A stretch of DNA of 64,000 nucleotides from Emticicia sp. BO119 (GCF_013912375.1 NZ_JACETV010000010.1:1-64000), one strand, 5' to 3'. Counted from the first letter of the stretch, positions 35,086 to 46,329 are shown. The notes: generated by a model not told the origin, from the sequence alone. Made by a program: numbers and translations.

Positions 35086-37635
35086 ATGGATTCAATGATT
35101 GTCTATCTTGTTCCGGTGTTCGGAATAATCGGATTACTTTACACTGCTTGGCGATTTAGTTGGGTGTCTAACCAACCAACCGGAGATGCCAATATGCAAA
35201 AGCTCTCTGGCTATATAGCCGATGGAGCAATTGCATTCCTGAAAGCAGAATGGAAAATCTTAGCTTTTTTTGCCATTCCAACCGCTATTTTATTAGCTTG
35301 GTTAGGCTCAAGAGAAGGCACTCCCGAATCCCCAATACATTCTTCTCCAATTATTGCTGTGGCATTTTTGATAGGAGCGGTTTTCTCAGCAACAGCGGGC
35401 TATATTGGTATGAAAATCGCTACCAAGGCTAACGTACGCACAGCACAGGCAGCACGCACTTCATTATCAAAAGCACTTCAGGTATCTTTTACCGGAGGTT
35501 CAGTAATGGGAATGGGTGTGGCAGGATTAGCCGTTTTAGGCTTGAGTGGACTCTTTATTATTTTCTATAACTACTTTGCAAAAGGCGAATTGCTTACTTC
35601 GGATAACATGAAAAAAGCTATTGAAGTATTAGCAGGGTTTTCATTAGGAGCAGAGTCGATTGCACTATTTGCGCGTGTAGGTGGTGGTATCTATACAAAA
35701 GCTGCTGACGTGGGTGCCGACCTGGTAGGAAAAGTAGAGGCGGGTATTCCTGAAGACGACGTTCGTAACCCGGCTACTATCGCAGATAATGTGGGTGATA
35801 ACGTTGGTGATGTGGCCGGAATGGGGGCTGACTTATTTGGCTCTTATGTTGCAACTATCCTCGCTACTATGGTATTAGGACAGGAAATAAGCGTTATAGA
35901 TAATTTTGGAGGTTTCTCGCCAGTAATTCTTCCGATGATGATTGCCGGTGTGGGTTTATTAGCTTCTTTGGTTTCTACTTTTTTTGTGCGTATCAGTAAC
36001 GAAGAAGCATCTGTTCAGAATGCATTGAATTTAGGCAACTGGGCTTCTATTGTAATAACACTTATTGCTTCGTACTTTTTAGTTACTAAAATTTTACCAG
36101 AATCACTAAGCCTGCGTGGGCATGAATTTACCTCAATGGGAGTATTCTGGGCAATTGTTGTGGGTCTTGTTGTTGGTGCTTTGATGTCAATTATCACAGA
36201 ATACTATACAGCCATGGGTAAACGCCCGGTGCTTTCTATTGTTCAGAAATCAGGCACAGGGCATGCTACAAATATTATTGGTGGATTGGCCGTAGGTATG
36301 GAATCCACAGTATTACCGATCATTGTATTGGCTGCAGGTATTATTCTTTCTTACAGCTTTGCTGGTCTCTATGGTGTTTCTATTGCAGCTGCAGGTATGA
36401 TGGCAACCACTGCCATGCAATTAGCGATTGATGCTTTCGGCCCGATTGCTGACAATGCAGGTGGTATTGCTGAAATGTCTCAATTACCGTCAGAAGTTCG
36501 TGGTCGTACAGATAACCTTGATGCAGTTGGTAACACAACAGCAGCAACCGGAAAAGGTTTTGCTATTGCCTCTGCTGCTTTAACCTCATTGGCATTATTT
36601 GCTGCTTTCGTAGGTATCGCAGGCATTTCAGCTATTGATATCTATAAAGCTCCAGTACTGGCCGGCTTATTTATCGGTGGCATGATTCCATTCATTTTCA
36701 GCGCATTATGTATTTCGGCAGTTGGTAAAGCTGCTATGGAAATGGTGAATGAGGTGCGTCGACAGTTTCGTGAAATTCCGGGAATTATGGAATACAAAGC
36801 TGAACCTGAATATGAAAAATGTGTCGCAATTTCTACTCAAGCATCAATCAAACAAATGATTTTACCCGGAGCAATAGCTCTGATAGTGCCAGTATTAGTA
36901 GGTTTTGGGTTTAAAGGAGTTTTTGAGGGTACTTCCTCTGCCGAAATCCTTGGTGGTTTATTAGCTGGGGTTACAGTTTCAGGTGTGCTTATGGGGATGT
37001 TTCAGTCAAACGCTGGTGGTGCATGGGATAATGCCAAGAAATCTTTTGAAAAAGGAGTAGTAATTGATGGCGAAACCTATTACAAAAAATCGGAGCCTCA
37101 TAAAGCCTCTGTCACTGGTGATACCGTTGGAGACCCATTCAAAGATACCTCAGGCCCATCAATGAATATTTTGATAAAGTTGATGTCAATCGTTTCGTTG
37201 GTAATTGCGCCTTATATTGCTGTTAAATCAACAGAAGTAGGTTCTTCAAAAAATACTGCCCCTGTGATAGAGTCTTCACTTCCTTCAAGCATTAACAAAA
37301 CTTTATCAACTGGTGTCACATTGAATTATCTTGAAGGTGGTGTAGAAGATCAGTTGATAAATTTAATTGAAACTTCTGATTCAAAAGAAAACCTTTCATT
37401 CAATTTCAATAATTTAAACTTTGCAACCGGAAGCGCTTCAATTGAGACTACCTCAATGAATGAAATACTAAACATTGCTGAAATCCTGAAAGCGTATCCG
37501 AATGTAAGTATAAAAGCAGCAGGAATTTCTGAAAAGGGAGGCAATGACAAAGAATTAGCTGATAAACGTGCAATGGCTGTAAAAGCTGCTTTAGTTGGGT
37601 TAGGTATCAACGCTTCACGTCTGGAAGTAGCCTAA
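35086..37635 (+). CDS. hppA: K+-dependent membrane pyrophosphatase with OmpA-like C-terminal extension
   Basis: 849 aa. The core to about residue 712 is a complete multi-helix membrane pyrophosphatase: substrate site [18 protein letters not shown] and [18 protein letters not shown] (residues 208-243), and second site [18 protein letters not shown]. The motif [11 protein letters not shown] near residue 485 has Ala where K+-independent enzymes have Lys, so it should need potassium. It hydrolyses PPi while pumping Na+ or H+; which ion cannot be told here. The last 137 residues are extra: a linker and a domain with [20 protein letters not shown] and [19 protein letters not shown] resembling OmpA peptidoglycan-binding domains. 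Confidence 0.93.
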   Translation: MDSMIVYLVPVFGIIGLLYTAWRFSWVSNQPTGDANMQKLSGYIADGAIAFLKAEWKILAFFAIPTAILLAWLGSREGTPESPIHSSPIIAVAFLIGAVFSATAGYIGMKIATKANVRTAQAARTSLSKALQVSFTGGSVMGMGVAGLAVLGLSGLFIIFYNYFAKGELLTSDNMKKAIEVLAGFSLGAESIALFARVGGGIYTKAADVGADLVGKVEAGIPEDDVRNPATIADNVGDNVGDVAGMGADLFGSYVATILATMVLGQEISVIDNFGGFSPVILPMMIAGVGLLASLVSTFFVRISNEEASVQNALNLGNWASIVITLIASYFLVTKILPESLSLRGHEFTSMGVFWAIVVGLVVGALMSIITEYYTAMGKRPVLSIVQKSGTGHATNIIGGLAVGMESTVLPIIVLAAGIILSYSFAGLYGVSIAAAGMMATTAMQLAIDAFGPIADNAGGIAEMSQLPSEVRGRTDNLDAVGNTTAATGKGFAIASAALTSLALFAAFVGIAGISAIDIYKAPVLAGLFIGGMIPFIFSALCISAVGKAAMEMVNEVRRQFREIPGIMEYKAEPEYEKCVAISTQASIKQMILPGAIALIVPVLVGFGFKGVFEGTSSAEILGGLLAGVTVSGVLMGMFQSNAGGAWDNAKKSFEKGVVIDGETYYKKSEPHKASVTGDTVGDPFKDTSGPSMNILIKLMSIVSLVIAPYIAVKSTEVGSSKNTAPVIESSLPSSINKTLSTGVTLNYLEGGVEDQLINLIETSDSKENLSFNFNNLNFATGSASIETTSMNEILNIAEILKAYPNVSIKAAGISEKGGNDKELADKRAMAVKAALVGLGINASRLEVA

Positions 37636-37666
37636 GCCTACTATTATCACCAATAAGGCAATACTT

Positions 37667-37700
37667 AAAAGCCTACTGTGAATTTCATGGTAGGCTTTTT
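37667..37700. terminator. Bidirectional terminator between hppA and the second GC-X-X subtilase
   Basis: AAAAGCCTACTGTGA (37667-37681) pairs with TCATGGTAGGCTTTT (37685-37699) with two wobbles, followed by T. A-tract and T-tract on either side let it serve both convergent genes. Confidence 0.75.
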
Positions 37701-37761
37701 GTTTGAATGAAATGGATACCTAAATTGAATTAAAATGTAGCTTGGCCGTAAATCCGATAAA

Positions 37762-40599
37762 TCAATCACTACATCCACCTATTTTAGCTGTAAACACACT
37801 ATTCCCACTTACACTAAACCCTGCGTTGAGCATAACAGATTTATTCGCTTTATAAGTGGTTTGGGCTGGCGTTTCGATAAAATTAGTAGCTGTAATGGTA
37901 TTGCCAGTGAAAGTCTGAATAGAATTAGCATAAACTCTATTCATAATTGTAACTGCATCAGAGGGTGAAACAAACAAAATATTATTAGAAGAGATGGGCG
38001 CGCAAGGAGACCATTCTTTATGACAATACGCATTGTAGCCGATAGGAGACGAAGGTGTAACCACTAATGATTGACCATTCTCTCCATTATTCCAGGTTAT
38101 AACATTTGTCGGGCAATCCTGAGCGATAAGCAAATAGGATTCAGTAGTAGTGCAAATTGTAACAGGGCTTGTTAATGGTGGGGTGTCCCCGATTGGTATA
38201 TATTCTGATTGGAGATTGGAGGCGTCGTAAATCTGATAAATATTATCAGTATTCTTCGTGAATCGAAGTGTCTGTTTCTGAATAAGTTCCTTAAACTCAG
38301 GAGAATTGGTTAGGGTAGAAGAAACAGGAAAAACATATACTTGTGGAATGGTCAGAACATTCAGCCTTACAGGAATTCTTGGGCTTGGGCATAAGCCTTC
38401 ACAAAGTGCCTGTACATAAAAAGTTTTTTCTCCGGTAATATTTGTTGGTGGAAAAAATTCAGAACCATTAGCTAATTGGTTGCCTCCATTTGGTGCACTC
38501 CACCATGAGATCACTGGAGGCTGGATTGGTCCATTTGTAGTAATGGTAACCGAAAACCCTTTGACACAAAGAGGATCAATGGCATTATCATCTTCTGGTA
38601 ATAATGTCCATATTCCGGTTGGATTTTCATTAAGAAATGCATTAAATGATTCTGCCGGAGCAAAAGTGCCTGAGGAAGGCAATGAACCTTGTGTTATTGG
38701 ACTTGCTTCAGTTTCAAAAACTGTTGTTACAACGCCAGAGGTTGTTGCTCCACCTGAATAGGTTCCTGAAGCTATTAATGTAATGATTTTACCCGTGGGA
38801 GACTGCAATTTGAAAGAAACTTCGTCATTATAAGGTGAGTCACCTCCGTCCGTAAATCCACATGAATTTTTATCAAACTGGTCTTTCTTTTCCCAGGTAA
38901 TTGAGACCTTTACCTTTATTATGGTTCCGGTTAAGCTGAATACATTTACATTAGGGTCATCACCACTCTTATCAAAACCATCATATCCCACCATTGGTCC
39001 ATTGTAAACGAAAGTAGTTGGTCCACCATAATTACAGTTAATGGTAGTTGCAATAAGGCCACCTGCCAGATTCAGATCTGCGCAATAGGTAACTTCTTTA
39101 TCAGAGACAATTGGGGTATCTGTAAAAGCTGTATTTAAAAGTACTTTCGTTTTGTCTGAAATTATACTACAATTACCATTTTTAATGATTACATGATAAT
39201 TGGCTCCGGGCGTTGCAGAAAAGTTAGGAGTAGTAATATTGGTTAATATGTCATTTTTAAACCATTGAAACGTATTACCATTAACAACACTCGCATTGAG
39301 AGTAACAGACTGTCCCTGACAAATGTATGTACTACCATCAGGAGTAATTGTAGCAGTTACTAAACCTAAGTTTGGGCAGGAGATTGCTTTAAGAAGATTT
39401 ACCCTTCCTGCACCTAAAAGACCCTTAAAGGCAGGATTTACAGTGTCCAGATTATCTGCTGTATGAAACAACACACTCTCTAACTGTGTCGGTGTTAAAG
39501 CAGGAAAACATGACCATACATATCCCAGTGCACTTGCAACCAAAGGTGTGGCCATCGAAGTGCCATTAAATGTAGCATAGCTATTAAAAGGAATAGTACT
39601 CAAAATACCCCGCCCTGGAGCAGCAATATCCACCCAGGTTCCAAAATTAGAAAAAGAGCTCAGTTTATCATCATTATCTAAACTTGCAACCGATATTACG
39701 TGCCTGTAGGCGGCAGGGTAGCTTTCTATAGATGTTTCTTCATTTCCGGCCGCAGCAACAATTATTATCCCTTTGTCATGAGCATAGTCAATAACCTCTT
39801 GTTCAACCTGAGAAAAACCGATTCCTCCCCAAGACAAACTGATAATATTGGCACCATTATCAGCGGCCCAAACAATACCCTCATATCCGTAATAAATTCC
39901 TCTTGGATCTGCTCCGTCAGGAGTAGCTTTGACAGGTAATACTTTTACACGATTATTACTCGCGGATGCAATTCCCAGGTTATTATTGGAGACGGCACTT
40001 ACTATCCCGGCCACGTGTGTGCCATGACTGAAACTCGTGTTTGGAGGATTTGGATTATTATCGTTATCTCCCAAATCTTTGCCCGCAAGCATATTAGCTT
40101 GTAAGTCCGGATGGTTGGTCTGAATTGCATTGTCAACTACAGCCACAACAATCGTCGCAGTTCCAGGGTTTGCATCCCATGCTTCAAAGGCTTTAATTTT
40201 GTTTAGATGCCATTGAGTTTCAGTATCGGGGTCATTTGGAGTAGAAATGGTTTGTCTAAGCCTGACCTTTTCAGCTATTGCAACTTCAGGCATTTTTATT
40301 AATTGGTTAAGCAATTCATCAGCTTTATCCGGGCTTTTGAGCTTCAACCTATAAATCTTTTGAAGGTTTTCAGAATTGGTAGTGTAAAAAGGTTTACTTG
40401 CCTGTTCTAACACAAATTCAGAAGAAAACTTTTGTAGAAATAGTAGTTCACTTGTTAAATTAACAGTGCTTGAAACTATGCCAAAAGGCTTTTGTTTTAC
40501 CTTTAAATAAATTTCTCCTTCAATAAAATCTTTATTGACTTTCTGACCTATTGATGAAAATGTGATTAGTGTGGTAACAATTAGTAGAAATATACGCAT
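37762..40599 (-). CDS. Secreted subtilase with P-like domain and GC-X-X end (paralogue)
   Basis: 945 aa. Signal peptide MRIFLLIVTTLITFSSIGQ, propeptide, S8 domain with D156 (VAVVDNAIQ), H192 (FSHGTHVAG), N286 (AAAGNEE) and S348 (GTSMATP). One Ig-like module (FQWFKND) follows, then a P-like domain (VSITWEKKDQ, YNDEVSFKLQSPTGK, TGIWTLLPEDDN) and a C-terminal domain with KSVMLNAGFSVSGNS and FTAKIGGCSD. Block by block it matches the 1097-aa subtilase at 31579 but has fewer Ig modules. Convergent with hppA. Confidence 0.92.
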   Translation of the reverse strand: MRIFLLIVTTLITFSSIGQKVNKDFIEGEIYLKVKQKPFGIVSSTVNLTSELLFLQKFSSEFVLEQASKPFYTTNSENLQKIYRLKLKSPDKADELLNQLIKMPEVAIAEKVRLRQTISTPNDPDTETQWHLNKIKAFEAWDANPGTATIVVAVVDNAIQTNHPDLQANMLAGKDLGDNDNNPNPPNTSFSHGTHVAGIVSAVSNNNLGIASASNNRVKVLPVKATPDGADPRGIYYGYEGIVWAADNGANIISLSWGGIGFSQVEQEVIDYAHDKGIIIVAAAGNEETSIESYPAAYRHVISVASLDNDDKLSSFSNFGTWVDIAAPGRGILSTIPFNSYATFNGTSMATPLVASALGYVWSCFPALTPTQLESVLFHTADNLDTVNPAFKGLLGAGRVNLLKAISCPNLGLVTATITPDGSTYICQGQSVTLNASVVNGNTFQWFKNDILTNITTPNFSATPGANYHVIIKNGNCSIISDKTKVLLNTAFTDTPIVSDKEVTYCADLNLAGGLIATTINCNYGGPTTFVYNGPMVGYDGFDKSGDDPNVNVFSLTGTIIKVKVSITWEKKDQFDKNSCGFTDGGDSPYNDEVSFKLQSPTGKIITLIASGTYSGGATTSGVVTTVFETEASPITQGSLPSSGTFAPAESFNAFLNENPTGIWTLLPEDDNAIDPLCVKGFSVTITTNGPIQPPVISWWSAPNGGNQLANGSEFFPPTNITGEKTFYVQALCEGLCPSPRIPVRLNVLTIPQVYVFPVSSTLTNSPEFKELIQKQTLRFTKNTDNIYQIYDASNLQSEYIPIGDTPPLTSPVTICTTTESYLLIAQDCPTNVITWNNGENGQSLVVTPSSPIGYNAYCHKEWSPCAPISSNNILFVSPSDAVTIMNRVYANSIQTFTGNTITATNFIETPAQTTYKANKSVMLNAGFSVSGNSVFTAKIGGCSD

Positions 40600-40905
40600 A
40601 GATTGAAATAAATTTTTATTTGCCTGGCTAGTATAAATGGGTATTTGATTTACTTTTGCAGACTTAGTTGGTTATTACGTCTACATATGTTAAAGCATCT
40701 AAAGTAATATGATATTTTTGTATAAATGTCTGTCTTAACAATGAACATTTTACTCTGAAAATATGTAATTATTGAAATCAATTTATGATTACATAAAAAG
40801 GCTTGAAATTCTTTAAGGTTACAAGCGAACTTTCTTAGTTTTTATGAGACATTTACTCAAACCAGAATGACTCAATTGATAATATTGCGCAAATTTTTGA
40901 AAACA
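40600..40905. other. 306-bp intergenic region between subtilase and PIG-L genes
   Basis: No ORF, tRNA-like fold or strong hairpin seen. A TACTTTTG at 40651-40658 fits a -7 element on the plus strand but would leave a leader of about 240 nt. A 15-base string AGTTTTTATGAGACA (40837-40851) also occurs at 4069-4083. AT-rich throughout. Confidence 0.4.
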
Positions 40906-43377
40906 ATGAAGAAAACCCTAATTTTTTTACTTCTTTTTTATTCAACGGTTAGTTTCGGACAAACCAAACAAATGAGTGCGGGAGAGATTATACAGGCTAT
41001 GAAAAGGCTGAACGTAGTAGGAAATGTATTATATGTAGCAGCCCACCCGGACGACGAAAATACACTTTTTATTACATGGCTTTCAAAAGAAAAAATGGTA
41101 CGTGCAGGCTATATTGCCATGACAAGAGGAGATGGAGGACAAAATCTGATTGGATCTGAACAAGGTGAATATGTTGGCCTTTTACGCACACATGAACTCT
41201 TAGGGGCTCGAAGTATTGATGGAGGTGAACAGTATTTTACAAGAGCTAACGATTTTGGTTTTACTAAAACAACTGATGAAGCATTAAGCACTTGGGGCAA
41301 AGAACAGATTTTGTCAGATTTGGTATGGCGAATCCGTAATTTTCAACCAGATGTAATGGTTAATCGTTTTCCACCAGATGCACGTGCTGGGCATGGACAC
41401 CATTCAGCCTCGGCTGTATTATCAGAAGAAGCCTATAAAGCCGCCGCTGACCCAACTCGTTTCCCTGAGCAGTTGGCTTACATAAAGCCATGGCAGGTAA
41501 AGCGTGTAGTCTGGAATTCATTCTCACCGAATTTTCAGAATATTACACCAGAAGGGGGGAGTTATATCAAGATTCAATTGGGTAATTTTAACCCATTATT
41601 GGGTAAATCCTATACTGAAATTGCTGCCGAAGCTCGGAGTATGCACAAAAGCCAGGGATTTGGTTCTGCTAAAACCAGAGGCCAACGTGTAGATTATGCT
41701 TTACATAAAGTTGGAGACCCAGCCCAGAACGATTTGTTTGATGGTATTGATATGACCTGGAAACGTGTGAAAGGAGGCGAAAAGGTTGAAGGCTTAGTAA
41801 ATGAAATGTTAGGCAATTTTAAAGTAGAGAATCCTTCTGCATCAGTACCGGCTTTGATTAATATTTATGATGTAATCAATAGTTTAGAGGAAAATGTTTG
41901 GACAATCTACAAAAAAAATGAGGTAAAAGATTTGATATTAGCCTGTGCGGGTTTGTGGTTTGAGGCGAATCCTACAGATTATTCTATTGCAGGCGGAGAT
42001 AAAATCAAGGTAAACCTTAATGTTGTTGAACGTTCAAATAGCGATATAGTTTTAGAAAAAGTAAGTTTCAAAGGTACAGGCAAGGACTCGGTTTTGAATC
42101 TAAAATTGGTTAATAATGTCCCAGTCAATCAGAATTTTGATTTACAGATACCTGTTAACATTCCTATTACACAACCTTATTGGCTTATGGAAGAGAAAGA
42201 AAAAGGTTTCTATAAAGTAAATGACCAACTCTTAAGAGGTTTACCAATGAAACCTTCAGACCTTGTTTGTGATTATACTTTTTCAATTGATGGTAAGCAA
42301 TTTAATTTCCAGACGCCTCTTACTTACAAATTCGTTGAACCATCAATTGGGGAGATTTATCGCTATTTTGAAGTCCGACCTGAAGTAATGGCAACAATTG
42401 ATGAAAAGGTGTATGCCTTTGCGGATAACCAGCCTAAGGATGTGCATGTTACTGTGAAAGCGGGTAGAAAAAATGTATCAGGTTCCATATCTTTAGCTGT
42501 TCCGAAAGGATGGAGAATTGAACCTGCCGCTATCAATTTTGAATTGAAAGACAAATATGAAGAGAAAAACGTTACTTTCAAAGTATTCCCGTCTACTACT
42601 GCATCAGAAATAAGCCTGAAAGCAGTTGTAAAAACAGCAAATGGCACTTATAACAGAGGTATTGCTACTATTGACTATAAGCATATTCCAACACTTACAC
42701 TTTACCCTGTTTCAGAAGCAAAGGCTATCAGAATTGATTTAAAGAAAAAGGGCACAAAGCTTGGCTATATTGCCGGAGCAGGTGATGAAGTACCAGCTGC
42801 ATTAACACAGATTGGTTATCAGGTAACTATGCTTACTCCTCTTGAATTAGGAAAAGATTTATCAGGTTATGATGCCATTATTGTAGGTGTTAGGGCTTAT
42901 AATACAGAAGATCATCTGAAATTCTTTCAGGATAAATTGATGGATTATGTAAAAAATGGTGGAACCGTTGTTACACAATACCAAACTAATGCTTTTTATG
43001 GTACTTCGAAAGTAAAAGAAATGGGTCCTTATAATTTTGGTATTGGTCGCGGTCGTGTGACTGATGAGAATGCCGAAGTTAAAATCCTGAACCCGGCACA
43101 CGTATTATTGAACGCGCCAAATAAAATTACCCAAAAAGATTTTGAGGGATGGATTCAGGAAAGAGGTTTGTATTTTGCTGATAAATGGGCAAAAGAATAT
43201 GAAACGATTTTCTCGATGCATGATGCCAATGAAAGAGAAGAGGAGGGAAGTGTGTTGTATGCCAAATACGGCAAAGGAAATTTTGTATTTACCGGCTTAG
43301 CCTTTTTCAGAGAATTACCTGCGGGTGTGCCTGGTGCCTATCGCTTATTTGCTAATATGATTTCAGTGGGGAAATGA
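40906..43377 (+). CDS. Exported PIG-L family deacetylase
   Basis: 823 aa from the ATG at 40906, which gives the signal peptide MKKTLIFLLLFYSTVSFGQ; an upstream in-frame ATG at 40867 would bury it. The LmbE/PIG-L domain (about 35-290) has the zinc motif AAHPDDEN and the later GHGHHSASA His cluster. A beta-rich region follows (about 370-600), then a C-terminal glutamine-amidotransferase-like domain (LGKDLSGYDAIIVGVRAYN, YVKNGGTVVTQYQTN, FTGLAFFRELPAG). PIG-L enzymes remove acetyl groups from GlcNAc-type sugars. The multi-domain exported form is typical of Bacteroidota; substrate unknown. Confidence 0.9.
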   Translation: MKKTLIFLLLFYSTVSFGQTKQMSAGEIIQAMKRLNVVGNVLYVAAHPDDENTLFITWLSKEKMVRAGYIAMTRGDGGQNLIGSEQGEYVGLLRTHELLGARSIDGGEQYFTRANDFGFTKTTDEALSTWGKEQILSDLVWRIRNFQPDVMVNRFPPDARAGHGHHSASAVLSEEAYKAAADPTRFPEQLAYIKPWQVKRVVWNSFSPNFQNITPEGGSYIKIQLGNFNPLLGKSYTEIAAEARSMHKSQGFGSAKTRGQRVDYALHKVGDPAQNDLFDGIDMTWKRVKGGEKVEGLVNEMLGNFKVENPSASVPALINIYDVINSLEENVWTIYKKNEVKDLILACAGLWFEANPTDYSIAGGDKIKVNLNVVERSNSDIVLEKVSFKGTGKDSVLNLKLVNNVPVNQNFDLQIPVNIPITQPYWLMEEKEKGFYKVNDQLLRGLPMKPSDLVCDYTFSIDGKQFNFQTPLTYKFVEPSIGEIYRYFEVRPEVMATIDEKVYAFADNQPKDVHVTVKAGRKNVSGSISLAVPKGWRIEPAAINFELKDKYEEKNVTFKVFPSTTASEISLKAVVKTANGTYNRGIATIDYKHIPTLTLYPVSEAKAIRIDLKKKGTKLGYIAGAGDEVPAALTQIGYQVTMLTPLELGKDLSGYDAIIVGVRAYNTEDHLKFFQDKLMDYVKNGGTVVTQYQTNAFYGTSKVKEMGPYNFGIGRGRVTDENAEVKILNPAHVLLNAPNKITQKDFEGWIQERGLYFADKWAKEYETIFSMHDANEREEEGSVLYAKYGKGNFVFTGLAFFRELPAGVPGAYRLFANMISVGK

Positions 43378-43385
43378 TATAAACA

Positions 43386-43470
43386 CCCCTAACCCCTAAA
43401 GGGGAACGAAAAAAGCTCTTCCGCAATTAAGTAGAAGAGCTTTTTTTTATTCCCCTTTAGGGGTTAGGGG
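43386..43470. repeat. Perfect 21-bp inverted repeat enclosing a terminator
   Basis: Arm 43386-43406 starts CCCCTAACCCCTAAAGGGG; its exact reverse complement lies at 43450-43470. Each arm itself contains the smaller palindrome CCCCTAAAGGGG or CCCCTTTAGGGG. From memory, this C4TAAC4TAAAG4 string recurs between genes in many Bacteroidota genomes, so it may be a mobile or REP-like element; copy number was not tested. Confidence 0.8.
43409..43448. terminator. Bidirectional terminator between PIG-L and leuS
   Basis: AAAAAAGCTCTTC (43409-43421) and GAAGAGCTTTTTT (43434-43446) form a perfect 13-bp stem with a 12-base loop, T-tract on both strands. Lies inside the larger inverted repeat and separates convergent genes. 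Confidence 0.88.
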
Positions 43471-43480
43471 CTGTGTTTTT

Positions 43481-46273
43481 TTAAATCACCACATTTACAA
43501 TCCGTTTCGGTACTACAATCAGTTTTTTCGGAGTATTGCCTTCCAACCATTTTAAAACGTTTTCATTAGATAAAACGGCTTTTTCTATGTCTTCTTTACT
43601 CATATCTGCTGGGAAAGAAATAGAGGTTCTTACCTTGCCATTTATCTGAATAGGATACTCAAATGAATCTTCAATCAAATGCTCTGCATTAAATTCAGGA
43701 TAACTTTGTTGAGTGACTGTACCATGTTCATTACCTAATATCTCCCAAAGCTCTTCCGAAATATGTGGTGTATAAGCAGATAAAACAATCACTAATTGTT
43801 CAAGGATAGCCTTTTTTGAACATTTCAAATCAGATAATTCATTCACACAAATCATGAATGTACTTACTGATGTATTGAAAGAGAAACTTTCAATATCTTC
43901 TCCTACTTTCTTGATAGTTTTGTGTAATGCTTTTAATTCTGCTTTAGTTGGTTCGGCATCTGTAACAATATATTTACCATTCTGGTCGTAGAATAAACGC
44001 CATAGTTTACGGATAAAACGGTAGGTTCCTTCAATCCCACGCGTATCCCAAGGCTTGCTTTCTGTCAATGGCCCTAAAAACATTTCGTATAATCTGAAAG
44101 TATCAGCGCCGTATTCTTCAACAATGTCATCCGGGTTAACAACGTTGTAAAGTCTCTTCGACATTTTTTCTACCTGTGAGCCGCAAACATATTTATCCTC
44201 TTCAAGAATAAATTCAGCATTAGCTACATCTGGTCTCCATGTTTTAAACTTTTCAATATTCAAAATATCATTTTTAACCAGACTTACATCCACGTGAATC
44301 GTAGTAGTTTCATACTGGTTTCTCAAATTGTAAGAAACAAAGACTGGATTTTTGTCCGCTCCTTCACTCGATTTCAAACGATAAACCAAGCTTGATTTCC
44401 CTTGAATCATACCCTGGTTAATCAACTTCAAGGCATATTCTTCTTGTGGTACATAACCCCTGTCTTTCAGGAATTTATTCCAGAAACGGCTATATAATAA
44501 GTGTCCTGTGGCATGTTCTGTTCCACCTAAGTATAAATCTACATTCTGCCAATAATCGATAGCTTCTTTAGAAGCAAATTCGTTTTCGTTATGCGCATCC
44601 ATATAGCGGTACCAATACCAGCTACTGCCTGCCCAACCTGGCATAGTACTCAATTCGTATTGCTCACCGTTATAATTCCATCCTTCGGCACGTCCTAATG
44701 GTGGTTCTCCGTCTTCGGTTGGTAAATACTTGTCAATCTCCGGCAAAATCAATGGTAAATCTTTTTCATCCATCAAATAAGGGATACCATCCTTAAAATA
44801 AACAGGAACAGGTTCACCCCAATAACGCTGACGAGCAAAAACCGCATCTCTTAAACGATAATTAACCTTACCTTTACCAATGCCTCTTTCCTCCAATTCA
44901 TCAATCAACTTTTTGGTAGCTTCCTGATAGCCTAAACCATTAATAATACCTGAATTGATATATTTACCTTCTTTTGTGGCATCAGCTTGCTGGTCAATAT
45001 CTTGCTGAGAATCTAAAATTGGTACTATTGGTAAACCAAAATGAGTTGCAAAATTCCAGTCACGTTGGTCGCCTGAGGGTACGCCCATTACTGCACCAGT
45101 ACCATAGCCTGCCAATACATAATCAGCAATCCAGATAGGTACTTTTTCACCACTGAATGGATTAATACAATAACTGCCCGTAAATGCACCTGAAACTTTT
45201 TTTACATCAGACATACGGTCTAATTCGGAGCGTTTCTGGGTTTCAGTAATATAATTATCAATACTTTCTTTTTGTTCAGGAGTTGTTAGATCTACTACCC
45301 ATTCATGTTCCGGAGCTAAAACCATAAATGATACGCCATAAATGGTATCAACACGTGTGGTAAAGACTTCAATCAAGGTATTTGGCTTATTTTCAACCTC
45401 AAATTTTACCATTGCACCAACCGAGCGGCCAATCCAGTTACGTTGTTGCTCTTTCAATGAATCAGACCAGTCAATCGTAGTTAAACCACTAATCAAACGG
45501 TCAGCGTAGGCAGTAATGCGCATCATCCATTGCTGCATTTTCTTTTGAATCACGGGGTAGCCACCACGTTCAGAAACACCATCTTTCACTTCATCATTCG
45601 ATAGCACCATACCCAAAGCAGGGCAGAAATTTACTACTGCTTCTGAAAGGTAGGTCAAACGATATTTTAATGAAATAGTATATCTTTCTGTTTCTGAAAA
45701 TTCATTCCACTCTTCCGCTGTAAAGTTCTGTACCTCTTCATCACAGACCGCATTTACGCCTTTAGTGCCATTCTGAGCAAACTTTTCATACAGGGTTTCA
45801 ACGGGTTCTGCTTTATCGGCATCCTTATTATACCAGCTTTTAAACAATTCCATGAAAATCCACTGGGTCCATTTGTAGTATTTCGGGTCAGAGGTACGTA
45901 CTTCACGGCTCCAGTCATAGCAGAAACCAATCTTTTTTAACTGGCTGATATAAGTACTGATATTGGCTTCTGTTGTGATGGCCGGGTGTTGACCTGTCTG
46001 AATAGCATATTGCTCGGCAGGTAAGCCAAATGAGTCAAAGCCCATCGGGTGCAAGACATTAAAACCTTTTAGTTTTTTGTATCTTGAGTAGATATCACTG
46101 GCAATATAACCCAGTGGATGACCTACATGCAAGCCAGCCCCGGATGGATACGGGAACATATCTAATACATAAAACTTAGGTTTTGAATGGTCAATCTTTA
46201 CTTCATAGGTTTTATTTTCTTCCCAGAATTGTTGCCATTTCTTATCAATCTCACGATGGTTATACTCCGACAT
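43481..46273 (-). CDS. leuS: Leucyl-tRNA synthetase
   Basis: 930 aa. Class I signatures: the HIGH-type motif in [17 protein letters not shown] and [16 protein letters not shown] (KMSKR variant, which I recall as common in Bacteroidota). CP1 editing domain ([34 protein letters not shown]), then [13 protein letters not shown] and the anticodon-binding C-terminus. Charges tRNA-Leu and edits mischarged products in the cytosol. Slightly longer than the E. coli enzyme; no defects seen. Confidence 0.97.
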   Translation of the reverse strand: MSEYNHREIDKKWQQFWEENKTYEVKIDHSKPKFYVLDMFPYPSGAGLHVGHPLGYIASDIYSRYKKLKGFNVLHPMGFDSFGLPAEQYAIQTGQHPAITTEANISTYISQLKKIGFCYDWSREVRTSDPKYYKWTQWIFMELFKSWYNKDADKAEPVETLYEKFAQNGTKGVNAVCDEEVQNFTAEEWNEFSETERYTISLKYRLTYLSEAVVNFCPALGMVLSNDEVKDGVSERGGYPVIQKKMQQWMMRITAYADRLISGLTTIDWSDSLKEQQRNWIGRSVGAMVKFEVENKPNTLIEVFTTRVDTIYGVSFMVLAPEHEWVVDLTTPEQKESIDNYITETQKRSELDRMSDVKKVSGAFTGSYCINPFSGEKVPIWIADYVLAGYGTGAVMGVPSGDQRDWNFATHFGLPIVPILDSQQDIDQQADATKEGKYINSGIINGLGYQEATKKLIDELEERGIGKGKVNYRLRDAVFARQRYWGEPVPVYFKDGIPYLMDEKDLPLILPEIDKYLPTEDGEPPLGRAEGWNYNGEQYELSTMPGWAGSSWYWYRYMDAHNENEFASKEAIDYWQNVDLYLGGTEHATGHLLYSRFWNKFLKDRGYVPQEEYALKLINQGMIQGKSSLVYRLKSSEGADKNPVFVSYNLRNQYETTTIHVDVSLVKNDILNIEKFKTWRPDVANAEFILEEDKYVCGSQVEKMSKRLYNVVNPDDIVEEYGADTFRLYEMFLGPLTESKPWDTRGIEGTYRFIRKLWRLFYDQNGKYIVTDAEPTKAELKALHKTIKKVGEDIESFSFNTSVSTFMICVNELSDLKCSKKAILEQLVIVLSAYTPHISEELWEILGNEHGTVTQQSYPEFNAEHLIEDSFEYPIQINGKVRTSISFPADMSKEDIEKAVLSNENVLKWLEGNTPKKLIVVPKRIVNVVI

Positions 46274-46329
46274 ATAGTTTTTTTATTGTGTAAATGAGCC
46301 CCAGTTGCCCGTGTTTGTTAAAATTTCTG

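Noticed and set aside
38480-38761. 93-codon plus-strand frame inside the second GC-X-X subtilase
   Set aside because: Antisense shadow of a well-supported gene.
43481-46273. KMSKR instead of KMSKS in LeuS as a damaged active site
   Set aside because: As I recall, this variant is normal in Bacteroidota leucyl-tRNA synthetases; the rest of the protein is intact.
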